Assembly: GCA_947575805.1 (NCBI GenBank)
Contig: CANPOY010000006.1
Span: 1-64,000, forward strand
DNA: 64,000 nucleotides
Direction of reading: 5' to 3'
DNA from: an uncultured Lachnospiraceae bacterium
Lineage (GTDB): Bacteria > Bacillota > Clostridia > Lachnospirales > Lachnospiraceae
Part shown: one piece after another, positions 35,054-42,784 of the stretch
Position numbering within the stretch: the first letter of the stretch is position 1
Layout: the number at the start of each line of letters is the position of its first letter
Notes under the pieces: generated by a model
Database searches by the model: none
Told to the model about the DNA's origin: nothing
The model's input: the letters and a program-made list of their open reading frames with translations, nothing else
Made by a program: the position numbers and the translations under genes

Positions 35054-36928
35054 GTGAGCGGAAAGAACCATTTTCTGAGAGGGCAGAAAAGTCGGATTAT
35101 AGCGTTGATTTTGCTGGATGTGATGAGTATTACCATCGCGGCCTTCGCGGCGATTTTTATTCGGTCGGAATTCAGCTTTAAGGGGAGTATCTATGTGGAA
35201 TATATGCCGAAGCTGGAAAGGATTATTCTGCCGGATATTGTAGTTACGCTGCTCTTTTATCTGATCTGGAAGCTGTATAAAAGTGTCTGGCGGTATGCCA
35301 GTGCAACGGAATTGATTAACATTATTTTTGCCGCAAGCTGTTCCGCTGCCGCCCAGGTGATTCTGTGTGTTGCTACAGGAAACCACATGCCCAGAAGCTA
35401 TTATATTCTATACTGGTTCCTGCTGATGGTGGCTACCTGCGGCGTTCGCTTCAGCTACCGTATTCTCCGTATTTTAAGAAATAAGCGCGTCAGCTATACC
35501 GCAAAGAAGCAATGTGTGAATGTCATGATTATCGGTGGCGGCGCCGCAGGGAACATGATTCTGAAGGAGATCGAGAACAGCGAATATCTGAATATGCAGG
35601 CGAAATGCGTCATAGATGATAACGGCGGCTGTCACGGCAAGATTCTGCGAGGAGTTCCCATTGTGGGGAATCGGGACATGATCCTGGAGGCGGCTTTACA
35701 GTACGGCATAGACGAGATCATCTTTGCCATTCCCTCGGCAAGCGTACAGACCAGAAAAGAGATTCTGGACATCTGCAAAGAATCCGGCTGCAGACTGCGG
35801 ACCGTACCGGGGATGTACCAGATGATCAACGGTGATGTGTCCGTATCCAAGCTGAAAGAGGTGGAAATAGAGGATCTTTTGGGCAGAGAGCCTATTCAGA
35901 TCAATTCGGAAGAGGTTCTGGGGCATGTCAGCGGCAAGGTGGTACTGGTGACCGGCGGGGGAGGATCCATCGGAAGCGAGCTCTGCAGGCAGATAGCGGC
36001 CCATAATCCGGGACGGCTGATTATTCTTGACATTTACGAGAACAATGCCTATGAAATACAGCAGGAGCTGATGCGGAAATATCCCAATCTGCATCTGACG
36101 GTACTGATTGGGTCCGTGCGTAATACCAACCGGATCAACAGCGTATTTGCGAAATATCATCCCAATATTGTCTATCACGCGGCGGCTCATAAGCATGTGC
36201 CCCTGATGGAGGACAGTCCCAACGAGGCCATTAAGAATAATGTAATGGGCACCTATAGGACAGCCCAGGCGGCGGATCGCTATGGTGCGGAGAAATTCGT
36301 GCTGATTTCCACGGATAAGGCAGTGAACCCCACCAATGTCATGGGGGCCTCCAAACGCATCTGTGAAATGGTGATTCAGATGATGAATCAGAGGTCAAAG
36401 ACCAATTTTGTGGCGGTGCGTTTCGGAAATGTGCTGGGGAGCAACGGAAGTGTCATTCCTCTGTTTAAGCAGCAGATTGCGGAGGGTGGACCTGTGACGG
36501 TGACCCATCCTGACATTATCCGGTATTTTATGACCATTCCCGAGGCCGTTTCCCTGGTGATCCAGGCGGGGGCTTACGCCAGGGGCGGGGAGATTTTTGT
36601 GCTGGATATGGGGGAGCCGGTCAGAATCCTTGACCTGGCTACCAATCTGATCAAGCTGTCCGGCTATCAGCCGGGGGAAGACATAGAAATCAAATTTACC
36701 GGCCTGCGGCCCGGGGAGAAAATGTACGAGGAACTCCTGATGAACGAGGAGGGCCTGAAAAAGACCGCAAATAAGATGATTTTTATCGGAAAACCCATTG
36801 AGTTTGAGGCAGAAGTGTTTGCACGGCAGCTGGACAGGCTGATTGCCGACGCCCGGGAGGAGTCGGCGGATATTCGGCACCTGATCAGGGAAATCGTGCC
36901 CACGTATGTGGTGGGAAGTGCGGAATAA
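35054..36928 (+). CDS. Membrane nucleoside-diphosphate-sugar 4,6-dehydratase (PglF/CapD/WbpM-like)
   Basis: Converts UDP-GlcNAc to the 4-keto-6-deoxy sugar, the first step to bacillosamine or QuiNAc-type residues. 624 residues: four N-terminal helices, a Rossmann-like middle domain (VMIIGGGAAGNMIL), then the extended-SDR catalytic domain with VTGGGGSIGSEL from residue 299, HAAAHKHVPLMEDSP and LISTDKAVNPTNVMG. The SxDK-type sequence in place of YxxxK is typical of this family. The start is GTG 35054 with AAGGGTGAAAG upstream. An aminotransferase that could use the product is in cluster B at 46190. Confidence 0.92.
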   Translation: MSGKNHFLRGQKSRIIALILLDVMSITIAAFAAIFIRSEFSFKGSIYVEYMPKLERIILPDIVVTLLFYLIWKLYKSVWRYASATELINIIFAASCSAAAQVILCVATGNHMPRSYYILYWFLLMVATCGVRFSYRILRILRNKRVSYTAKKQCVNVMIIGGGAAGNMILKEIENSEYLNMQAKCVIDDNGGCHGKILRGVPIVGNRDMILEAALQYGIDEIIFAIPSASVQTRKEILDICKESGCRLRTVPGMYQMINGDVSVSKLKEVEIEDLLGREPIQINSEEVLGHVSGKVVLVTGGGGSIGSELCRQIAAHNPGRLIILDIYENNAYEIQQELMRKYPNLHLTVLIGSVRNTNRINSVFAKYHPNIVYHAAAHKHVPLMEDSPNEAIKNNVMGTYRTAQAADRYGAEKFVLISTDKAVNPTNVMGASKRICEMVIQMMNQRSKTNFVAVRFGNVLGSNGSVIPLFKQQIAEGGPVTVTHPDIIRYFMTIPEAVSLVIQAGAYARGGEIFVLDMGEPVRILDLATNLIKLSGYQPGEDIEIKFTGLRPGEKMYEELLMNEEGLKKTANKMIFIGKPIEFEAEVFARQLDRLIADAREESADIRHLIREIVPTYVVGSAE

Positions 36929-36949
36929 GGGATTTGGTGCGGAGGGATT

Positions 36950-37681
36950 CTATTCCTGATAACCGTTTTCAACGGCCAGGGAATTGTATTCTTCCGCTTT
37001 CTTTGCCCCGCACTCCAGCCAGTATACTGCTGTTTCACTGTCGGCATCCGTGCCCTGTCCGTATAAATAGCATCGTCCCAGATAGTATTGTGACCAGGAG
37101 TCACCGCGTTCCGCCGCCGCTTTGAACCAGTAGAAGGCCTGCTCGTAATCCTTCTGGATCCCATGACCATAGTAGTAACAGAAGTCTAGGGAATACTGTC
37201 CAGACACATGATTGTTCCCGGCGGCCTTACGGTACCATTCCTGAGCCTTTTCAAGACCCAGCATGTTTATTGCTCTATGGTTACCCCTGTTGGCCGCCAC
37301 GCTATAATAACGCAGGGACTTTTCGTAGTTCTGATCTACACCGTTTCCAAGACAGAAGGAATCTCCAAGCTTATATGACGCTGATACATTTCCCCGTGCA
37401 GCCGCCTGCAGAAGATATTTAACAGCTATATTCTTGTCCAAGCTTACAATATGCCCGTTTTCGCAACACAATCCCAAACCATACAGGGCATAATCACTGC
37501 CGGCTTTTTTCCCTTCGGAAAAGCAGTCGAAGGCTTCGTCAAAATCATGTACAGGGGAGTCTTCATGATAATATCAGAATCCCAGAAGACCGTAAGCCTT
37601 GTCATATCCTGCGGATATGAGTTTGCATAATAATATTTTATCGCTTTCTGTCAAAATCTGCAACGGATATGTATACGGCAA
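36950..37681 (-). pseudogene. Sel1-repeat protein, inactivated by a nonsense codon
   Basis: The minus strand encodes Sel1/TPR-type repeats: AVKYLLQAAARGNVSASYKL, SLRYYSVAANRGNHRAINML, AQEWYRKAAGNNHVSGQYSL, AFYWFKAAAERGDSWSQYYL. The uninterrupted frame starts inside a repeat at 37477 (DYALYGLGLCCENG spans that point). Continuing upstream in the same frame gives more repeat (AGYDKAYGLLGF, then a TGA at complement 37574-37576, then YYHEDSPVHDFDEAFDCF). The TGA stands where a Trp or similar residue is expected. A possible TTG start is at 37681. One repeat near residue 60 of the open part also looks shortened. Confidence 0.7.
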
Positions 37682-37718
37682 ACTAATTTTTTATAATATA
37701 TCCATATTCAGGGAAATG

Positions 37719-37727
37719 TGTTATACT
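37719..37727 (+). promoter_or_regulatory. Candidate promoter of the methyltransferase operon
   Basis: An extended -10 (TGT TATACT, -10 at 37722-37727) lies about 59 bases before the chosen start. The -35 (around 37699, TATCCA) is weak. Confidence 0.45.
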
Positions 37728-37785
37728 TTTCTGGCAGACAGCTTTTGCAGTGGATTAATGACAGATGATAAGGGATATAATCAGG

Positions 37786-38682
37786 ATGGACAGTGTATGT
37801 TATAAAACAAAAAGAGGAATGATGTACCTTGGAGACTGTGAGCAGATTATCCGAAAGTATATCAGCTCGGACAGTAAACGGAGGGTTGACTTGATTTTTA
37901 CTTCTCCGCCGTTTCCTTTGAACAGAGCAAAGCGCTATGGTAATATGACCGGAGAAGAATATCTGGAGTGGTTCTCAGGTCTGGCTCCGCTGTTCAGTGA
38001 AATACTTGCGGAGGATGGCTCCGTTGTGATAGAAATCGGTAATGCCTGGGAAAAGGGCGTGCCGGTGCATTCGACGCTGCCGATTGAAGCTTTGTTAAAG
38101 TTTAAAGAAAGGGGTAATCTGTATTTGTGCCAGGAGTTTATCCACTATAACCCGTCTGCGTTGCCCGCGCCGATTGAATGGGTCAACAAACGGCGCGTAC
38201 GTGTGAAGGATTCCTTTACCAGACTATGGTGGATGGCTAAGACGCCGAATCCCAGGGCGGATAACAGGCAGGTGCTGGAACACTATAGTGAGCGAATGCA
38301 GAAGCTGATAGAGAGGAAAAGCTATAATGCCGGCCGCAGGCCGTCGGAACACGTAATCGGGGACAATTCGTTTATGGTGGATAATGGTGGTGCCATTCCC
38401 GGAAATGTTATTATTGCGGCAAATACTGCCAGCAAGGGAAAGTACTTTGCGTATTGTAAAGAAAAGGGTCTGGATATTCATCCGGCCAGAATGCCCCGGG
38501 AGGTTCCGGAGTTTTTTATCAGGTTTTTGACAAAGGAGAATGGGCTGGTGCTGGATCCGTTCGCCGGGAGCAACATAACCGGCGCGATAGCCGAGCAGTT
38601 AAACAGAAATTGGATCGGCATAGAGATTAATGAGGTATATGCAAGCGGATCAAAGGGGAGGTTTACAGAAACAAATGATTAG
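37786..38682 (+). CDS. DNA methyltransferase, class beta (N4-cytosine or N6-adenine)
   Basis: 298 residues from ATG 37786. The catalytic motif IV is TSPPF at residues 39-43 and the SAM-binding motif I is LDPFAGSN near 256-263, close to the C-terminus. This order (IV, target recognition, I) is class beta. TSPPF favours N4-cytosine, but N6-adenine cannot be excluded. ATGs at 37765 and 37819/37822 are alternatives. No restriction endonuclease gene is next to it. It overlaps the PRTase-like gene by eight bases and opens a four-gene operon; it may mark self DNA for that module. Confidence 0.88.
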   Translation: MDSVCYKTKRGMMYLGDCEQIIRKYISSDSKRRVDLIFTSPPFPLNRAKRYGNMTGEEYLEWFSGLAPLFSEILAEDGSVVIEIGNAWEKGVPVHSTLPIEALLKFKERGNLYLCQEFIHYNPSALPAPIEWVNKRRVRVKDSFTRLWWMAKTPNPRADNRQVLEHYSERMQKLIERKSYNAGRRPSEHVIGDNSFMVDNGGAIPGNVIIAANTASKGKYFAYCKEKGLDIHPARMPREVPEFFIRFLTKENGLVLDPFAGSNITGAIAEQLNRNWIGIEINEVYASGSKGRFTETND

Positions 38683-39628
38683 CAGAGAAGCGGCTGAACA
38701 AAGTATCGAAAGACATTTGGATGCGGATCGACTGAGGAAAATTATTATTAATACGTCTATTGTTGCATGGGGAAATAAAATATCGGATGCGCAAGTAGAA
38801 AAGTGGCTGCTTAATTTTAACGGAAGATTTTTTAAACGGGTTGAAAACGAACGAAGGCTTGCCTTATGGCTGCTGGCGCATTTTTCCTATTATACCCAAG
38901 AGAATATTAGAGTACTGTGCAGAAACTTGTTTTATCAATATTTGCATGAGAAGCTTTCAGATCAAAAGGGAGAGGATTTGACAAGTGCTCTTAACAATAT
39001 ATTGAAAAATACTTTATTTGTCGGTTTGGGAAACGACAGTGAAAGTGGAAACAATATATTGTATCATTTCAGGCAGGAGAATCAGCTGGCAAAAACCAGC
39101 TTTGAAATACATCAGGGTAAGAACTATGAAAATTTGGTGTATATCGACGATGTTACTATTTCCGGAAGCCAGGCGCTTGACTATATAAAGTCCAGAAATA
39201 TCAAGGCACAGAATACATATGCGGCAATGTTGATCGCGACGAATGATGCGATCAGGGCTTTGGCGGGAAAGCCTGAAAGCCCTACCCATATCAAAACGAT
39301 TTCCGGCATGATTCTTGACGAGAGGGAAAAGGCATTTTCACCATCTGCGTACATTTTTTCCGATAAGCGTATTACGGAAATAAAGCCGATTGCCGAGGAA
39401 TTTTGTCGTTTTTACGGGCGGATAGCGGTAGCAGGATGGGATTATATGGAGAAATACCCTCTGGGATATGATAACGGGCAGTATATGATTAGTCTGGAGT
39501 ATAATACGCCTGACAATACGTTACCCGTTTTCTGGGGGACCGGAAACGGGTGGAATCCTTTATTTATAAGGTATCCGAAGATATATAGCGGGAAGGAGTA
39601 TCAATTAGATGACAGAAAATATTATTAG
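38675..39628 (+). CDS. PRTase-like protein of a predicted conflict system
   Basis: 317 residues. The region NLVYIDDVTISGSQALDYIK (near residues 150-169) matches the PRPP-loop pattern of type I phosphoribosyltransferases: hydrophobic strand, two acidic residues, then T-x-S-G. I associate this with the PRTase-CE family found beside ORC/CDC6-like ATPases in predicted bacterial immunity loci (recalled, not checked). It may act on a nucleotide or be a sensor; no nuclease motif is seen. The ATG at 38675 sits 13 bases after AGGGGAGG and overlaps the methyltransferase. It overlaps the ATPase gene by 20 bases, so these genes are tightly coupled. Confidence 0.7.
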   Translation: MISREAAEQSIERHLDADRLRKIIINTSIVAWGNKISDAQVEKWLLNFNGRFFKRVENERRLALWLLAHFSYYTQENIRVLCRNLFYQYLHEKLSDQKGEDLTSALNNILKNTLFVGLGNDSESGNNILYHFRQENQLAKTSFEIHQGKNYENLVYIDDVTISGSQALDYIKSRNIKAQNTYAAMLIATNDAIRALAGKPESPTHIKTISGMILDEREKAFSPSAYIFSDKRITEIKPIAEEFCRFYGRIAVAGWDYMEKYPLGYDNGQYMISLEYNTPDNTLPVFWGTGNGWNPLFIRYPKIYSGKEYQLDDRKYY

Positions 39629-41603
39629 CAATCCGTTCGTGGGGTGCACGGCGCGGGATATGAAATACGGAGAGATTCGGCAATATTGGTGTAGTCCCTT
39701 TCGGCTGTATAATCTGAATGAGAGTGAGCTGCTTACCGGCAGAACGCCTATAGTGATCGAAGGAGTTCGTGGTACTGGTAAAACAATGATTCTGAAGTAT
39801 TTATCATATTTTATTCAGAAAGATTCCGGTAATGATATGTCGATTGTAGATAAGCTGGCATATTTTAAGACAAGAAGCATTGGTGTTTATTTCAGGTATA
39901 AGGCGGATTTCTGTAACCTGGTCAGCGGATTGGAATGCAGCAGGCAAAGTAAAGAGAGAATATTCAAATATTATTATGAGCTTTTTATTATCAGGCAGAT
40001 TTTGGAGATTCTGGAGGATTTTTACCGGGGCTTTGATACTGCGGCATTAGAAGAGTTGTTGTGTGCTTTTTTTGAACTTGAGCACATGACGTTGGAGGAG
40101 CTGCGTCGATATGTCAATAAATTGCTGCGAGATATGGATCAAATGATCAATTCCTCGATTTATGATGAAGACTGGTTGGAAAAGGCTATGTCGCTGATAG
40201 GCTCGGGTGATATGGTGTTGGATTTGATACACACGATCAACAGCTCCCTCCAGGGCTGGGAAGATATATTGTTTGTTATTCTGCTGGACGAATATGAAAA
40301 TCTCGGTATGTTCCAATCTACGATCAATACACTGATCAAGCAGGTTGATGATACGGTCAGTTTGACATATCGGCTGGGGATGCGCCCTGCGGGGATGGAT
40401 AATAATAACGGAACTAATGTGGCCGGTGAGCATTTGCAGGTAGACAGAGACTTTTTGCTTCGGCGGCTGGAATTTGAGAATTTTAAAGAGTACAGAAAGT
40501 TTGCTGTTAATATTTCGAAGAAAAGATTGGAGAGTGTAGAAGCTTTTCGGACGAATGACCTTTGCGATATTAATGTTTTGTTGGGTGAGAAAGAGGATTT
40601 TGATAAGGAAGCGAATTCGTTCGTGAAAGGGATAAGACATTTTAGGGTACTTAAGGCTTATTTTCCAGATGAACAGCGCATGAAGGAGGTTGTGCATGAG
40701 TTGTCTTGTGATGAAAAGCTAATGGAAATGTATAATATCCTCCGCGTAATGAGAGGGGGAGATTACAGGGAAATTGGCACGTTGTGCAGAAAATACCGCG
40801 AGCTGAGGGACAGCCAGAAATTGACAACTTTAAAGGATGATAATACGGATGAGGCAAAGAAGCTGAAAAAATATCAGCTTGACTATTCCGGGAAATACAG
40901 GGTGGCATTGCTGTATATATTGCTTACCATTTATGGTGAACGAAAAAAATATTACAGCTTTAATACCTTTTTAAGATTGTCAAGCGGTTCGATCAATGAC
41001 TTTATTTCTCTGTGCAGAAACACCTTTAAGCATATGAATGACGAAATACTGGAGGATTTAAAAAAGGGACAGCCGATCAGTACCCGAATTCAGACACTGG
41101 CAGCCATGGATACAGCGGAAGACCAGAGAAGAAAGGTATCCATGAGCAATAATCACGGAAATGCGATGTATACCTTTATTGACAATATGGGCGGTATTTT
41201 CGAGAAATATCATCGTGATCTGGAGGCGAAATATCCGGAGACAAACCAATTCGCCTTTGCGGATGAAAATGAAATCAGAAACGATAATGAGCTGAATGTG
41301 TACCTGGTGGAACTGATCAATTCCGGGGCGGTCATCAGAAAGTCTAAAAGGCAGTTAAAGTCTGTGGGAAATACGGCACGGGGATACCTCTATCAGCTTA
41401 ATCGGATTTTTGCCCCGATTTATCAATATTCTTATCGAACAAGAGGAGGATTTAATCCGATTATCGGCAAAGACGACTTTTTCATTATGCTGCATAAATC
41501 CATTGATCCCCAGAAATATATTGGCGGAAGCAGGAATGACTTACAGCAGTTCGGCCTGTTTGATTCTATTGAGGAGGATACAAATGAACCGGCAGATTTA
41601 TGA
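39609..41603 (+). CDS. ORC/CDC6-like AAA+ ATPase
   Basis: 664 residues. Walker A is GVRGTGKT at 52-59, preceded by IVIE; Walker B is LLDEYE at 225-230 (D227, E228). Between them lies a long helical insert. The part before Walker A (NPFVGCTARDMKYGEIRQYW) and a TPIVIEGVRGTGKT core resemble the ORC-CDC6-like ATPases annotated in defence loci (from memory). The C-terminal half is helix-rich (LKKYQLDYSGKYRVALLYIL, LKSVGNTARGYLYQLNRIFA), perhaps a winged-helix or oligomerisation part. Probably the motor or switch of the module. AAGGAG precedes the ATG; the last 20 bases overlap the next gene. Confidence 0.75.
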   Translation: MTENIISNPFVGCTARDMKYGEIRQYWCSPFRLYNLNESELLTGRTPIVIEGVRGTGKTMILKYLSYFIQKDSGNDMSIVDKLAYFKTRSIGVYFRYKADFCNLVSGLECSRQSKERIFKYYYELFIIRQILEILEDFYRGFDTAALEELLCAFFELEHMTLEELRRYVNKLLRDMDQMINSSIYDEDWLEKAMSLIGSGDMVLDLIHTINSSLQGWEDILFVILLDEYENLGMFQSTINTLIKQVDDTVSLTYRLGMRPAGMDNNNGTNVAGEHLQVDRDFLLRRLEFENFKEYRKFAVNISKKRLESVEAFRTNDLCDINVLLGEKEDFDKEANSFVKGIRHFRVLKAYFPDEQRMKEVVHELSCDEKLMEMYNILRVMRGGDYREIGTLCRKYRELRDSQKLTTLKDDNTDEAKKLKKYQLDYSGKYRVALLYILLTIYGERKKYYSFNTFLRLSSGSINDFISLCRNTFKHMNDEILEDLKKGQPISTRIQTLAAMDTAEDQRRKVSMSNNHGNAMYTFIDNMGGIFEKYHRDLEAKYPETNQFAFADENEIRNDNELNVYLVELINSGAVIRKSKRQLKSVGNTARGYLYQLNRIFAPIYQYSYRTRGGFNPIIGKDDFFIMLHKSIDPQKYIGGSRNDLQQFGLFDSIEEDTNEPADL

Positions 41604-42546
41604 TATGGAACAGATGGCGGAGGACGTGGAATACCCTGAGGAAAAATATGATTATTTTGTGCTGGCACCTAATGTGGAGAAAAGGAGCAGAGAGGCTTTT
41701 GCGAAGCTGAAGGGAAGGACGGGTATTCGGAAAACGATTCTAATGGATTACAAAAATTTCCACAGGGAGATTACTGGGGAGCAGGAGGCTTCCATTTATC
41801 AGGATTTTGGAGGGGAAGCTGCAGTCAGAGTACAGGAGGAAAATGATACTCAGATGGCGCGGAAGCTGGTTAAAACAGGTATTCGAGAAGAAGATCATAT
41901 CGCGCTGGATATTACAGGTTTCAGCATTCCGAATATATACCGTATTATGAATATTTTTAAGAACGTACTCAAAATAAAGCATCTGGATGTATATTATACA
42001 GAGCCGAAATTTTATATATATGAAGAAGGATATTTTGACGCTTATCATACAAGAAAAGAGCGCAGATGCGAACCTTTGCCAGGATATTGTAATACGGGCA
42101 GGGATGAAAAGGAAGTGCTGGTTATTTTTCTCGGCTTTGACGGCGGGCTGGCCGGCCAGGTCTTCTTCAATCTTGCCGAGGACGGTCAGGAAATCCTGCA
42201 GACCCTTGCTGTAAACGGATTCCCGTCCTACACGGCTAAGCTTAAGGATGTAAGTCTATTTAATAACGAAGACTTTATCATTAAAATCGGGCGGGAGAAT
42301 GTACGCTGTGCCGTGGCTAATAACCCCTTTGACGCTTATAATCTGTTGTGCGGAATAAAGAAGGAATACAGCGGAGTCCTGCTGAATCTGTGTACGATTG
42401 GTTCAAAGCCGATGGCGCTGGGTACCTGCCTTTTTGCTCTGGACCATTTGGATGAAGTTAAGGTGACATACCCTTTTTATGAGAAGACACAGTTTGACAG
42501 TGACGAGGAACCGGGCAAGATCTGGAGATACGGCATTGATTTGTAG
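41584..42546 (+). CDS. Unknown partner protein of the ATPase/PRTase module
   Basis: 320 residues from ATG 41584, which follows GAGGAGG. Not recognised. Alternating hydrophobic strands and helices suggest one or two Rossmann-like domains: DYFVLAPNVEKRSREAFAKL, HIALDITGFSIPNIYRIMNI, EVLVIFLGFDGGLAGQVFFN, and LLNLCTIGSKPMALGTCLFA followed by VTYPFYEKT. The last segment, with a Gly-Ser-Lys-Pro loop, reminds me of ligand-binding Rossmannoids such as CARF-type sensors, but I cannot confirm it. No nuclease, NADase or membrane-pore motif is seen. As the last gene of the operon it is the candidate effector or sensor. Confidence 0.65.
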   Translation: MNRQIYDMEQMAEDVEYPEEKYDYFVLAPNVEKRSREAFAKLKGRTGIRKTILMDYKNFHREITGEQEASIYQDFGGEAAVRVQEENDTQMARKLVKTGIREEDHIALDITGFSIPNIYRIMNIFKNVLKIKHLDVYYTEPKFYIYEEGYFDAYHTRKERRCEPLPGYCNTGRDEKEVLVIFLGFDGGLAGQVFFNLAEDGQEILQTLAVNGFPSYTAKLKDVSLFNNEDFIIKIGRENVRCAVANNPFDAYNLLCGIKKEYSGVLLNLCTIGSKPMALGTCLFALDHLDEVKVTYPFYEKTQFDSDEEPGKIWRYGIDL

Positions 42547-42561
42547 AGTAAGAAAACCTGT

Positions 42562-42588
42562 CTGCCGGCTTCGGGCGACAGCCGGCAG
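42562..42588 (+). other. Hairpin without T tract after the operon
   Basis: CTGCCGGCT (42562-42570) and AGCCGGCAG (42580-42588) form a perfect 9-bp stem with a nine-base loop. No T run follows, so it may stabilise the mRNA 3' end rather than terminate. Confidence 0.55.
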
Positions 42589-42603
42589 GAGAAGATATAT
42601 AGA

Positions 42604-42636
42604 GGAAGTCTTTTATAAAAAGCACTTCCTTTTATT
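42604..42636 (+). terminator. Intrinsic terminator of the methyltransferase/ATPase operon
   Basis: GGAAGTCTTTT (42604-42614) pairs with AAAAGCACTTCC (42618-42629) with one internal mismatch, followed by TTTTATT. It lies about 60 bases after the last gene of the module. From here to 42784 I see no further gene; a TTGACG at 42711 lacks a well-spaced -10. Confidence 0.65.
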
Positions 42637-42784
42637 CGGCATTCATGGTATGATAATTGAAAGTCTATTGTTCACCGGCACAGGAATCTGATTTGTTGTT
42701 TTGACGGAGGAACGAGTGGGCTTTATCTTTGTCTTTTTATATAGGAAACATGTAGAAAAAGCTTAGAAAGGGAGCAAAGAAATT

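Noticed and set aside
42711..42743. Promoter for the chemoreceptor (TTGACG with TATATA, or a flagellar sigma-D type)
   Set aside because: The spacing is about 21 bases for the sigma-A pair, and no convincing GCCGATAA-type box was found.
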